From Pararge aegeria (taxonomy: Eukaryota > Arthropoda > Insecta > Lepidoptera > Nymphalidae): a stretch of DNA of 64,000 nucleotides. Within the stretch, counting starts at the first letter, position 1; each line of letters begins with the position of its first letter. A model generated the notes under the pieces. It was not told where the DNA came from, ran no database searches, and was given only the letters and a program-made list of their open reading frames with translations. The position numbers and the translations under genes are program-made. Shown in pieces: positions 13,401 to 28,400 of this stretch. The stretch covers positions 7,199,501 through 7,263,500 of the forward strand of contig NC_053204.1 in assembly GCF_905163445.1 (NCBI RefSeq), given 5' to 3'.

Positions 13401-16400
13401 GCGTCCGCGTGGACAGCTTCTATACAATAATACATTTATATGTTTTCGGCAAGGATGAAGTGCAGTGAAAAGTGAATGTGGTGTCAATGGTTTATAGCAA
13501 CGAAAATATCTATCAAACAAATAAAATTAAAATTTTCTTTTGAAAAGTGCAACCATTCCATCGTATTTTCTTACGACGTTGTCACGTTCAACTATCGTCA
13601 GTAAGCCGACTTTACAGACAACCAATTTTTTTCCTATTATCAACCTTTTATCGGCTCACTCAAGAAGACGCTCGCGATCGACAGGAGTAGATGACGGGGT
13701 TGTTTAGGGGTAGGGTGAAGAATCAACGCTTAAAAAGTGTCATCTATTTGCCTTTTTTTCATATTCATAGCGGGCAAACGAGCAAGTGGTTCAGGAGCCA
13801 CCGATGCGTTGCCGGCTTTTAAGGAATTTGTTTATCCGCCCCTTGAATAACCCTAGATTGTATTTTTGAGGAAACACATCAGATGGGAGATTGTTCCATA
13901 ATTTGCAAGTGCTCGGTTAAAATGTAGGCACTTCTACGTGCCTATTTGAATAAAGAAATATTTGACTTTGACTTGGAATGAAATGAAATCCATGATACCG
14001 CATGGATTCATGGACGATGTTCTTGCACTTAGGATAGCGTAATTGCGGATCAGTGTCCCGACTGCATCAGTGATCGTCAGGTTTGAGTCCAAGGCCGTCG
14101 GTTCGATTCCCACAACTGGAGAATGTGTATGATTAGATGAATGCTTTTTAGTGTCTGGGTGTTCTTTCACACAAACATTGTCCAGTTGTGGGAATCGAAC
14201 CCACGGCCTTGGCTCAGAAAGCAGGGTCGCTGCCCACTGCGCCAATCGGCCGTCAATTATTTGCTATACTCCGCGAAAAACAGGAGAATCTGTATGTGTT
14301 CTGTTTCAAGTAGGCCTAATATAAGCACTTTTGAAACGTCAAGTCTGTCTGTGCACAGTGACTCTACCACCGGTTCGGAAGGCAGATTCTACCGAGAAGA
14401 AGCCGGCAAGAAACTCTATAAGACCTATGTCCAGCAGTGGACGTCCATAGGTTGAAGTGATGATCAGATATAGACATTATAATTTAAGAGAGCAACTACT
14501 GAGTTTCTTGCCGGCTCTTCTCGGTAGAATCTGCTTTCCGAACCGGTGGTAGAGTCACACAAACATGCATACTTGACGCTTCAAAAGTGCTTATAAAGTA
14601 GGCCTACTTGAAATAAATGAATTTGAATTTGAATTTAAGGGTTTGAATACCTTTCTGAAAATAGGAGCTGTCTCGTTCACAATCCTCTTGTGAATATTGT
14701 GTTCCGTTTGCTTCATAAAACTTTCGGGTCGAGCCGTGTACTGAAAAAAAAAAAGAGTGTGTGTACTTATGTACACTCGTTAGAAGTTATACTTCTTTGG
14801 CGTATGGAAAAAAAAATAACTAAAATTCAGTAGTGATTAACGATAAATATTTTAAAATTAATCAATAAGATTTTATTTAAATAAAAAAATGTTTTATTAA
14901 CGTAATAATATTTTCATATTTTCATATCACTTAGAACTAACTTTACGATGTAGAATTCAGGTGTCGGTGTGCGCGCGCATCGTTAAAATTCACTCTAATA
15001 ATTTTTCTTCATCGCGCCAAAGGAAGTGTAACTTCAAAAAATATTTAAAAAAAAAATTAGAAATCAATCTTTTGAATTTCGTTCTCGTCTTAACCGTTTT
15101 TTTCCATACCCCAGATGTGTAACGAGGCATCGTGCCTCTTTACATCGTATCGAAAACTAAATCGCTTGGCTGCTCGTCTTTGTCGAAATTCATAAATTAT
15201 GAATTCCCACATTGACCTTGCCAGATCGAACCCCGGACCTCCATTAACCACGTCGCTCACCGCTGCGCCACTGAGGTCAAGTTGCGTATAATATAGTTAA
15301 ATTTTTATTTTCAGTTAATTACAAAACACAAAAAAAGTAGATAAGCTAGTAGTAAATATGTCCAATAATGACAAATCATTGTTAATATTCTTATACAGCC
15401 TTAGTACAATTTCTTCAATCCGTATACTCCACACCAAACAGATCCTCGGCAATATACCCTCTACGCACGTTTCGCTCCGAAACCGGAGCATCCTCAGGAG
15501 AAGTTAAATTTACAATGAATAATTAACTATAATGGGAAATATATATATAATAAAATTAAGGTTTAGAGCGAAACGTGCGTAGAGGGTACATTGCCGAAGA
15601 TCTGTTTGGTGTGGAGTATAAGGATTGAAGAAATTATAAATTAAACCATACAGATTCTCCTGCTGTTCGCGGAGTATAGCAAATTAAGCTTAATTTTAAT
15701 AATATATGGATTGGATTGGATTGCATGGATTTCCGCAAAGTAACGCCTGCTTCAATCCAATATGGAGTCTTTTACGAGTATTAAACTCTGCATCATCACA
15801 GTAATGGCAATCATTTTCACTGAACCTAGGTGACGCTTAAATCGGATGCCTAGTGATTTTGGGTGATGGATCCCTAGGGAAAAAACGTTTCACCAACTCT
15901 TAGGGAATGATTAACGTTACGCGCCATCTTAACCTACGGACAACGATTCGGCGGTGCGTTATGTTTAAGGAACTCTTAAACCGACACATATTAAAGTTTT
16001 TTTTTTTTTTTTTTTTTAAATATAATACTGAGAATACTAAGAATCATAGACAAGTGAGGTTATATGAGTTGCGTAGTGAATATCGATTGATGAAAGGTAA
16101 ATGTGCGTTACTTATTTAGGTAGTACCTTGTTCGTCGATAGTGAAAACGTTCTGTTATTTGCTAAAGAATTGTAGGTAAATTTGAGATTTAACACAATGC
16201 AAATAAAATTCATTTTACTTTGATGTTTAAGTATTTCCGTACACGAAATCGACCAAAACTTGTACTAAGGCTGTATAAGAATATTAACAATGATTTGTCA
16301 TTATCGGAGATATTAAATAATTTTCATAATAAAGACTCCTTAGATTGCTAGCAAGCAAATCTCAGAATACAGGTTAAAATAATCCAAATGGAGACGGGTA

Positions 16401-19400
16401 AAGTGGTATTGGTAGATACTTACCAATTCGATCAGACTATCCATTTCGTTCTCGATGGCTTGCTTCACCCACGGATCTACGTTGTACACAACCTCGTCTT
16501 TGAATTCCATCTTGTGCAACATTTTGATTTCTGAAAAATATATTTATTTTGTACCAAAATAAGTGAAATAGTCATAAACAAGGAAATTTGTGGTCCGCTA
16601 CCGTGTTGGACTGCATCATCACTTACCACCATGTGAGAATGCAGTCATGGGCTAACTTCAGTGGCGTGCACTGGAATTCTTACCAGGGTATGCATACAAC
16701 AGGAAAATTGCATGAAATGGCAAAAATCCTCCTCCTAGACGAGCTATATTTCAATTTACGGGTAAGCAGTGATTTTGTGCATGCATAAAGTGCACGCCAC
16801 TGGGTAACTTGCAGTTATATAAACAAAAAAAAAACAACAATTAACACTTTCATGCCCGTCTTCAATAACGTCCAACGAGAAAATGTCTAATAAAATAACG
16901 CCTAATCTATGGAGATTCCTAGACATACATCTGTTCACCAATATTTACCACCTAAGACTTGGTGAAACGTTTTATATCTATAAACATAGCCTTAGTCATT
17001 AGGCATTCGATTTAGGCCATGCGTAGGTTTAGTAAACACAGGCATAAGGGGGCGTTCATAAAATACGTGAGATTTTTAAGGGGGGAGGGGATCGAGTCAA
17101 ATCTCATCTAATCTTAGGTTGGAGGGGGGGGAGGATATCAAAAAATATATCCACTATCTTGGTCCATTTTATCTAGATTGTACATGCTTAAGATTTAATT
17201 TGAAATGCAATCGTAATACGATTAAGATCATTCACTAATTCGTTCGAAAGAAAATAATTTCATTCATACTTCGACGTTATACATCTGCTGATTGTCAAAC
17301 CATTTCTTTTATTCTTTTTAACATAATAGTCCAACGCGTTTACGTAAAAACCCCACATTTTGAAAATTCTCACGTGAGATTGCGGTGCGGGAGGGAGGGA
17401 CAGAAAATTATAAAAAAATTCCTCACGTAATTTATGGACACCCCCTAAGTGTGTTCTTCAAGACGAAAGGAGAATAAGTAAAACAAAAGAAAAGCAAAAA
17501 GTAGCACATATGCTAATCCTAAAAAAAATGACAAGGAAGAAAGATACGGTCTGAATTGAAGTACTGTACCTCAATTCAGACCTTAGCCGCACTATCTTTT
17601 TTCCTGCCTGGGGCTAGCACAGGCAGGAAACAAAATATATATCCCCCGATTATATCCTCTCTGGTGTTAGAGGTAGGTACGGCCATTATAACAAACAGAT
17701 AGCTTAAATTGTCTTTCTAAAAAGTATATATAAGTTGGAAAAACTTACTGTTTATTTCCTTTTTAGCTGAAAACAAAAATAAAGTGTTATCAATATAAAG
17801 TGACTCATACAAAAATAAATAATGTAGAACCAATGCAGTACCGTGGCAACCGTTTGTTATCATAGCATAAAAAAATGTTACTATCGCACGGTACACGCAG
17901 CGTTTCCATAGTGGTTTTTAGTTTGTGTAGAAGACCCCCTTCAGAGGGGGGAGTCCCGCATAACCTCTGTCTTGCCCAAGGGTCGGAGGTAGCAAAAAAT
18001 CTTTTCCACCACACCAAAAAAAAAAATGTACACGCAGCGTTTGTCTACCCCTAAAGAAGTGGACAGACGACATCAAGTCGCTGGGAGCCACTGGTAACAA
18101 GCGGTCCAGAATCTTGGAGTTTGGAACGCCCTACAAAATGATGATGATGATGAAAAAGACATCGAGAGTCGAGATCGAGGTCCGTACTTTAAAAGTTGGA
18201 TTATATTTTTGATTTTATCACCGGTTACTATTAAGTAAGTCTTCATTGAACGGACAGTTTGACACAATACAGATACCTCAAAGCGAGCGTGAGAAGTAGT
18301 GATTGTGGTTAGACCTGAACTTCACCTTCCCCTTCGGATATACTGACTTCGATTCCCGGCACGCGCCTCGAACTTTTAGAAGCTATGGGCGTTATAAACA
18401 ATTGTAATTGTTTATAACGCCCGTTAACGGTAAAGGAAAACATCGTGAGTATCCAGCATGAGGGTTCTCCATAATTACTCAAAGGCCTGACCAAGTTGAT
18501 CGGTCAGCGTTATGGACCACGGCCTGAGTCATTCCCATAAATTTATTTATTTTATTTATTTATTCAATTACAAGTCCATTACAATGTCATATAATACATA
18601 ATTATTATATTTTTCAAAAAGAATGTCAATCTAATGTTTACATTTGAAATGGAACCCTGTGAGGGCGCTGTAACCAGATTGAGAGGCAGAGTCAATATTA
18701 AATATTCTCATTTAGGAAGTCATTTATCTTATAATAAGCTTTCTCCAGCAAGTAATGTTTTAAGGATTTTGTAAATAAGTTTATACTTTCTTTTTCTTTT
18801 ATATGTTCTGGGATGATAGTAAATTTTGGTGCACATGGAATTTGGGCCGGTGCTGTGGATTTTTAATTTAGATGGCGGTAGGACCAAGTTGTGTTTGCGC
18901 ATGCGCCGCAATGTATCCTGCCGGGGCATGACTTGGAGTTTTTTTAAAAAATTCGGGATGTTATCTTACAAATTTGCATGTTTCTAGTATGTATATACAA
19001 GGCACGGTCAAAATTTTTAACGATTTAAAATGAGGCGCACAGCTTTCCGTGTTCTTAATATTTTTTATAATACGAACGCATTTTTTAAATAACCGGTTAT
19101 GGGTTAAAAATGTCATAACAAAATATAAACTTACTCAGTGGGTTTTTCGCATTAACTTCAGAGTTGGCCAAGTTGTTCGATTGCGACGGTTTCTTCTGGG
19201 GTGGTTTCGGTGGTCTGATTGTTGGAATAGGAGCTCTGCATTGCTGTAGGACAGGAAATGAGAGTAGTCCCGCGTTCATAACTTGAGGAGTTGAGGTGGG
19301 CGCGCTTTTCTGGAACTGGGGAGTTGATATTGGCGCTCTATTCTGGAAATTGGGAGCTGGTGTCGGTGCTCTACTCCGGAATTGAGGAGTTAGTACCGGA

Positions 19401-22400
19401 GCTCTTTTCTGGAATTGAGGTGCGGTAGTAGTCCCTAAATTCTTGAAATAAGGATTTGGATTTGGCGGATTGTTCGCGAATGGCATAGTTGGATTCTGAT
19501 GTCTATTCTGTACTTGAGAAGTGGGGTTTGGCGTTCTGTTCTGGAATGGAGGAGTAGAAGTTGGTCTGGTTTGGAATGAGGGGGCTGATGACGCCCTATT
19601 CTGGAATGATGGAACTGTTGGCTCTGAAACAATTTGAAATGGTTATTATATCTCATTTAAGAATTGTTCTAGCCTGAAGGTAAAAAAATTGTCGTTGTAC
19701 ATCCCTGTGCCTTGAAAAGCTGATAAATTTCTATTGAATATCGGGATGCAGGGCAGAGCATTTTTATATTTACCCAACGTAAATCCACACTCAAATAATG
19801 AAAGAAACTCACGTGGATTGTTGCCAGCACCTGGCAATTTGAAGGGAGGCGGTAACAATCCACCTTTAGCTGCGTTTTCAGCCCTTTGGTTTGGTTTCTT
19901 GGTCATTTCGTTATTCCGGTCATCCGGGGTTTTATCTGAAAGTTGTTAAGATGAATAATTTTATACGCCATTTGTAAGTGGAACTCCTTGGATGTGGAAG
20001 GGCGTAGTTGAATATATGGATTTTTTTAAGAACGTTAAGAGGAAACGCTGTTCCCTGGACTGTTTGTCTTGTTTGTTTGTTGTTGACTCTGTTTTTCTCC
20101 TTTTAGCTCCTTATTGTTCTGGCTTGTAGTTTGACAAAACTATATTCCAGAGGGCGAGATTGGTTGATGTATTTAGGGAGACCTTTGGTTTTCGCTTAAA
20201 GTAGCTCGGTAAAAAACCGATGCGTCGAAATACACTTCTTTCTTGCAGAAAGTCATAGGCTCCCCGACAGCCAATAGTACTGACAATATTTTTATCAATA
20301 CTTTAAATATTCCTAAATACGTCCCACACACAGCCAATGTTACTGACAATATCCACATTATTGTATACAATATTAGCGTATGTGCTGGGTGCCATCAGCT
20401 GTTGGCTTTAAAACATTACCCTCCGTTCTGCACTACCATGATGCATGTCGTCATATAAATTATATAAAAGATGGCTACAGCGGCAAATCCGAGAAATCGT
20501 TTTCGCATCTACCCTAAATCTAAGTATATTTCCCCATATTGTGAACCAAATTTATATGGAGCAAGTCACGCAACTACATCGACCTTTGGAAACTGGATGC
20601 TGACAACTACGGTCTATATTATCCTAAGTGTTCATGTTGCACTTGAAATAATTTGACTCTGTGGCGTTTTCCAGGCAGAAAGTGGCGACTGCGTGGGACA
20701 TGTCCTCAATGTTTCTGATAGATGAGCATCTATCAGAACCAATGGCGTTCGCAAACAGTAGTAGCTGAGCACTGTTTGCGAACGCTTTCTCTTGGGTTCT
20801 TACACGAGCTCAAGGCGCAGCTTCATCAATAGCTTATAACAGTCAACTGCTGGACTAAAGGCCTCGCACAACGGAGGATTTGCCCATAATCACAACGCTG
20901 AGCAGACGGGTTGGTCGTCGCAATTCCAGTAGATAGTGGTATTAGCACAGAGGACGGTGCAGCGCGTTTTCCGTTATATTCCCTTAGTCGCTTCATACGA
21001 CACCCATGGAAAGATGTGGTGACAACGGTTTTGTGATCTGCCTCCACGTCACCACATGGCACAGCTTCTAGATATCACACTGCATCCAAACTCATCTTCG
21101 AACAATGCATTGGATCTAAGGACAAGCTTGGCATCCTCAATAAGATCCAGTGGTATCCGAACCAAGGTCATTTCAGTAGTGCACCCAGTTATGGTATGAC
21201 TTTACCAAGTACCAGCTTGTTGCTATGGATTAGATGCGTGGATGAAGTGGATACCGTACTGTGGGCTTTCTTTTCGTCAGACATGACAGTCGGAGTTTGT
21301 TATAGGAATTAAGCATCTATAGGTGTGCCAACTGTTGTAAATTGGTTCCATCCAGTATCCAACAAGTTGGGTTAACTACCCGACCAACCTCAGCGTACAA
21401 TGAATATGACGGACTGAAAGTTGGTTTATATATGCATAGCTAAAGCAGAGGCTAAGATGCGATGAGAGCTTGATATCGAGCTTTGTCTTTAAAAGCAATC
21501 ATTTTTTTTTCTGCAGTTGTTTGAGGTTACTCGCAAAAACGCGGTACCTACTTTGAGTGTAGGAACTCGTCTTAATCCACAAACATAATGGTTTTTCATT
21601 ATGCATTGCCGTTATATTACTGTCAAAATTCAAAGTCAATTGACTTTTGGAGTCGTTCTAGTATTTTCGCAAAATTTTCTCTGCAAATGTTCACATGTCA
21701 ACATGTAGCTTAACTCCTCAAACACATTTATTTCAATGAACAATACCCAAAATGACGTAACAGGATATAAACATGAAGGTTTCATGTTTTAACAACTTGC
21801 CACTCCAGGCATTTTGTTAAGTCGACAACATTTGGGTACTGTCCTACATTCCATATGTTCAGGAACAGTTTTACTCTGGTAAGCGGCGTTTACAGCAAAC
21901 CCGATAAGAAAGAAGGAGGCTTTTTACTAAGCCAAATATGGCAGAATGGAATCATCAGTACAAAACTTCATCCTTACGCTCACTGTTCTTCAGTAGAAGG
22001 TTGAGCCGTTAGTGTAGAACCCTAAAGTAATCTAGTTTTCTAACTTACCTTTCGCAGTGTCAGTTGCAGATTCTTCCTGATCACGTTCTATCTTCTCTAG
22101 GACTGCCTTGTAGAAACCCACGTCATCATCGGGAGGGAATCTCGAACGATAACCATACAACATTTCTTTTAATGAAGACACGATCGTGTCCCCTAAGTGC
22201 ACATCTATGCGTGCAACGACGCACTCTTTCAACTTTTTGTATATGACGGGATAGTTTGGAACACGACCTGGATGAGCTGTGCTTATTATTTCCTTTGCCA
22301 AAATAGCTGCGATTTGGTAACGCCAGTTATTGTGCCTTTTTACCATTTGAAGCAATGGCGGACCAGGTTTATTTCCTGATTTGGGAGCGTCATTCTGTTT

Positions 22401-25400
22401 TAAATTAGCATCAGCTGGCCCAGCATAGTCATTTTGACTAAATCGTAAACGTTTATAAGTAGCGTAAGCGCCTGTCGTAGGATCTTCATAATTTCTTTCA
22501 AAAATTTTCGTGTTCGATTTGCTGAAAGTGGAATTATCGGGATTGTTCCCGTAAGTCCTAGAACTCGTTTGGGAAACGTCCGAGTACGGTCTCTTCTTTC
22601 CGAAATCACGCTGCCCATAGTCGTGGTCTCTTCTCGGCTTATTACCATCGCGGGGCTCGTTATACCTATCGCGCTCACGGGGCTTTTCGTATCGATCGGA
22701 ACCATGTCTCTGGTCGCGATCTCGCTCACGATGATCTATAGCGCGACGGCTATCAGTATGATCACTGTCGCGTCCACGCTCGTCGAAATTTGACCGTCTG
22801 CGACTTTCAAAATTTCGATCGCGTGGTGGCGAACGATCTATAGGTCGCGGTCTCATGTGGTCATCGTTGCGCTTTGAAGATCGCCTGCCGTCATCACGTC
22901 TACCTTGAGAGTGATCACGTCGATCACGCCCATCTGATTCGTCCTGCCTAGATTTGTCGAACTGCGTAAGTCTATTGCCGGAAATCTCATCGTCTCGTTC
23001 GAGAGATCGGCGATAGCCTTGTTCATATCTAGAGGAGTCAGATTGGTATCTATTTTCTACCCAACGCGATTCATCGTCGAGCATGAGGGACGAACGAGCA
23101 CCTTGGCGCTCCCGCCACTTTGGCTCGTCCCCTTCATCATCGGGTAAACGTCGGGACTGTTCCGGGTAAGATGAATATGCCGGTTGGACGTTCCATTCAT
23201 TTACTGCGCCAGGTTGTTCATGTTGAGCTTGGTAGTAAGCAGGTTGCGGAAGCGGTTTTTTTGCCATTTGCGATCCTTGATTTTCGTAGCCTTTATATGA
23301 ACTCTGTGAACAAATATCGAACAGAAAGCAACAGTTAAAACAATGTATGCAAAAACAAGAACTCCCACAATTTTGTTTTATTTGTTGGCAAGATACCTTT
23401 TACTGCAACCGTGTCACCTGATGCCTATGATGGAAACAATGTTTGTTTTTAAACCAGGAAATGTAGATATTTTCTTCTGTCGCCATTGGACCCAATCACA
23501 AGGAACTGTATCCGGTTATGCCAACTGGACACAGTCATAATACGTGTAAAGAGTATATAGCGAGTCGATTCAGCCGCACGACAAAGTAAAGAATGGGTGC
23601 GGTCTTAAGGAGTGCCCGCGACGCCAGCAGTAGTCCGGTTTGACGTTACTTGCGAGCCGGTATTCTCAATGAGTATACAGAGCAATTCACTCACTAAATA
23701 CTCATTACAGATTATGACAAAGTATGGATACTAGTAACAGTTGGTAACTGGGTTCGACGCGTGTTTCTCGTCAGTTCCACGATGAATTCCGTTGAAACGC
23801 GTACGCAACACAGTCGATTAAAGTGTGTAAAATAGTAAAATTGCGTGGAAATTTATTAAAGATTTTTGGGTCTTCAGCTGGCTTAATTAGGCTTCTAGTT
23901 GATTACAACGAGAGCTTTTTAACTGGCAATCCGTGTGCGTTAAATGTAAGCAACTGGGCACCAGTAAATTTTACAGCTTGCATCCAAACAAAATATGCAA
24001 AACTGCATCTGCGAAAGACCAAAACGTTACGGCACAGCCACCGAAACCTTCCACCAGATGTAGGCCATTTATGAAATTATAAATTGCCAAAATTCTTCAG
24101 CAGCGAGAATTGAAACCTTATCACGAGGTTCGAGGAAACCGTAAACTGGCCTACACCTTGAGCTCGGTCAAAGTTATCACATGGCGTGCAGTGCTAAGCG
24201 TGACAAATTCAAGGTCAGGCCAGATATAACCAGTTATCTATATATATAAAAGAGGATGTTTGTATATATGTCATCGATAAACTCAGAAACTATTTGACCG
24301 ATCATTATGAAAATTGGTATGCTTATGTATTTTTTCACGGAGAAGGTTTATATGCTATGCCCATTGATGTAACTCCCCACCAGGCGGCGCTGTCAAGTAT
24401 CGACTTCCGCCCCGTTCAACCGATTGTCATAAAAATTGGTATGACCATGTATTTTTCCTCGGAGAAAACGAACATGCTATGTCCATTGATGTAACTCCCC
24501 ACCAGGCGGCGCTGTCAAGTATCGACTTCCGCCCCGTTCAACCGATTGTCATAAAAATTGGTATGACCATGTATTTTTCCACGGATAATGTAAATATGAT
24601 GTCCATGTTATTAAATATCACCATCATATAGCGCTTCAATGCATTAAGTTCTATAGCGATCAACTGATTCAAAATTTTATATGCGGCAATGAATGCAATA
24701 AAATGTTTTGTCATTAAATTCAATGAGTTATTTTACAACTTATATTAAATAAGAAAATAAAAGAAATAACTAACCTTCTTTTGTAAACAAAAAAATATAA
24801 TTTATTTAAAAAGCAAATCAGCTAACTTCAAATATATCATTTGTTATTGAAAATAAAAATAAAGCAATAAAATAAAAAATAACTTATAATTATTATTTTA
24901 AAATAACATGATCATGTACTAAAAAAATTGATTTGTAATTTTAATTGTAAGTGTAATTTAATGAAAGTCAATAATACTCTTAATTAGTAAGTATACTCAA
25001 GACTTTAATAATAATAAATAGTTAATTTAAATTGTAAATAGAAAAGAATTAACTAATTAATTATTTATGTAAATAGATAAAACAGGTGCTACACAAATAA
25101 TATTATTTACAATGCCACGGAAAAAATCAAATATCGGAAGATCAACGAGAAATACGAAGCAACAGGCAACCAGAAGAACTACAGAAACACCGCAACAACA
25201 AACAACACGATTAGAATCAAACAGACTTCGAGCTTCGTCTTTGAGAGCTAATGAAACAGATAGTGAACGTGTTGTTCGAGTTACAGACCTACGATCAAGA
25301 GCGTCTTCATCAAGAGCTGCCGAAAAACCTGACGAACGAGCTCAACGTTTGGATGATCAAAGATAAAGACAAAATCAGTTAAGAACTAAAACCGATCTTA

Positions 25401-28400
25401 ATAAAGCAGCCTTTAATTACGATAAGAAATATGATTACAAGATCCATCCCGATGTGGTCATTGGTTCAATGAATGTAGTATGTCCGCATTGTCGCGCTAA
25501 GAAGTTTCAAAAAGAAACTGCCGGTTTGTGTTGCTCCAACGGCAAAGTTCATTTACCACCACTGGTTGAACCACCAGAACCTCTTCTTACCTACGTATCT
25601 GGAACTACTAAGGAGTCTAAACATTTTCTTCAGCATATTAGAAAATACAACTCCTGTTTTCAAATGACATCGTTTGGAGCAACAAATATTGTAAAATATA
25701 ATCATTTTATGCCCAACAGACCGCATTGCAGCAGCTAGGTATGCATAAAGAAGAAAGATGTCATAAAATGGAAAATCCTTTGCATTTATGAGTTATACAA
25801 AAGTTTTAGGGTAGGCAGAGCTTTTGTGCATGTATGAAGTGCACGCCATTGGCAGCAGTGTAGTGGGTTATGCTCGAAAACCATTTCTCCTGAGAGACTC
25901 CTCAAGTCCTCGCAAGAGATCGCAGGTCATGTAAGGTTCACCCCGATAAATCTAAGACGCAGATATTAAGTGATAAACGACTAAGACACCGGGAGTTATC
26001 TTTGCATCGTTCGAGTTCATGTAGGACTGGAGTTATTGATAATGCAGTCGTATTTATATCAAAATACCCACCAACTCAATGTCAAGAACATTGGTTATTA
26101 ATTCAATATAATTTTAATTGTTTCTTGATACCTATCTTTTAACTAATTAATTAGTTTAATATAATATGAGGCAAATATGAATTTATAGTTATCAAAAGTT
26201 TGGTTATTTACCCAATTTATAAAATTACTGTAACATAGGTATCCTTTTCAAAGAATTATCGAAAAGGGTTATCGAGTCAACCGGTGATCCTAGAGCGGGC
26301 AGTTACCTTGGCCATCCAAAGGAGCAATGCTGCCAGCATCTTAGGAACTGTGCCTCGCTGCGGTGGTTTCGAGGACGTTTTAGATTTTATTTAGTTTTAA
26401 ATAACAATCAATATATAGGAATAATTTTATTACACATAGGTATGAAAATTAAGCTTAATTTGGTATACAACGCGAAATGAATACTACATTCATAATACTC
26501 GTATATCATGGATATCCGCAAAGTAACGCCTGCTTCTATCCAATACGCAGATATTAAGCCTTATTTCCTATAATTACAGCGGCAACTACCTATTTTAAGT
26601 AATTTCTAATATGGCAGATAATATGTAATGGATTTAAACCCCATTTATAAAGGATTATCCTTTTTTTAGAAATGGCAACTTGATCTTATTTTAATTTTCA
26701 AAATAGAGCTTCTCCTCTTATAGAACAAAAAGACCACAGCAATATTGCTATGTGGCAGAAATAAGCATGGCATACTTCCTAGGACGTGCTGTCACAAATA
26801 GCTGTACTTAGTATTTATAAAAACCTCGGGATAGGTGTTTAAGGAGACCTAATCATCAAACTTTACAGTTGTCGTATTACTTTTTCTTTTTATATACCTG
26901 TAGAGATGGATAGATCAGGACTATAGACTATAGATAGTATCTATAGTCCTTCTACCAATTCTTCATCATCAATACATTACCGGCCCACTACAGGGCACGT
27001 GTCTCCTCTCAGGATGAGAAGTTTTTAGACCGTAGTTCACGGCCCAAACCCTTCTCAAGCGGATTCGTAGACTTAACACACAATTGAGAACATTGTGGAG
27101 AACTCTCAAGCATGCAGGTTCCCTCTCGATGTTTTACTTCACCGTTTAAAGCAAGTGATGTTTAAATTGCTTAAATTAAAAACGCACATAACTCTGAAAA
27201 GTCAGTGGTGAATGCTTGGGCTCGAACTCTGTCTCCACGAAAGTAAATCCGAAGCCCAATCCCTATCGCTATCCCTACTATCCCTACTAATATTATAAAT
27301 GTAAATGTAAGTTTGTTTGTTACGCTTTCACGCAAAAACTACTAAACCGATCCTCATGAAACTCTGTACACATATTCTTGGAAGTGTGTCTCCTCAGCGG
27401 ACACCAGCTAACTAAATTGAATGCCACATCAAAAAACAAAATCAAACGCAGACGAAGTCGCGGGCAACAGCTAGTTATTTTATAGAACATTAATAATCGT
27501 CGGACAAAGCCCACCTGACGGTCCAAGCAGAACGCCTATAAAAAAAGCAACACTTCGTAGGGCATGCAAAGAACACTTCCTACAAATTGCCGCGTCCATC
27601 AGCCTAAGTTGTAGGTGTTACACCTCATGTGTTTGTAATTACACCGACCCTTCGCAGTGGACGATTGGAACTTAGCAATGACGCATTCCAGTCGTCCACT
27701 GCGAGCTCAGTCACAAAAAGCTCCAATACTGACGTGCAGTCAGTGAGTCAGTGTGGTACATGTCTAGGGCAAACTGTGGAAATATATGAGAGCCCATTAG
27801 CTGCGCTTGTAAAAAGCAGCTAGAAGGATTCCATCATAATAAGGATAAAACTGAAGAGTTTGTTTACTTGAACGCGATAATCTCAGGAGCTACTGGTCCT
27901 ATTTGAAAATTATTTCAGTGTTGGATAGCCTATAGGATATATATCATCACGTTAAGACCAATAGGAGCATAGCGTCAATGAAGATGATGATGTTTCAAAA
28001 TCGGAGGATTTCGATGCGTGCGCTGCGTAAACGTTTTAAGTTTCGATAAAATAACAAAGTTATTTGTCTTCTTCTTTGGGGTTAGATGGCGACGTGTGTA
28101 CTGTCGAAGTATATTTTTTTTATTTATTTCATTTCCGATGATGTTTTTTAATTTGTCAACTTATGAATGGGCAAAGATCTTTGACCATACTGCACTATAT
28201 TTATAACGTAGAGATCAGTTCACTGTAATATGAACTAACGATATGGATATTATACAGTGATGATATCTTGTTTTTTTTTTCTTTTTTCATGATTTTATAA
28301 ATTTGTTGATTATTTTTAGGTCAAAGCATGTATCATCAATAGCCTATTATAACGAACAGTCTGTGACCAAAAAAGTATTTGAAGTGAACTTCTTAAGTTC

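Noticed and set aside
13224..13520. 98-codon minus frame in a GC-richer intron patch
   Set aside because: No similarity recognised, and the genuine exon of gene B ends at 13190 with its own acceptor.
20713..20785. Pair of hairpins as microRNA precursors
   Set aside because: Stems of 12 and 15 bp are too short for an insect pre-miRNA of about 60-70 nt with a 22-bp stem.
22064..22793. Plus-strand frames and a second minus frame over gene B exon 3
   Set aside because: Shadows of the long Arg/Asp-rich exon, which alone fits the splice phases.
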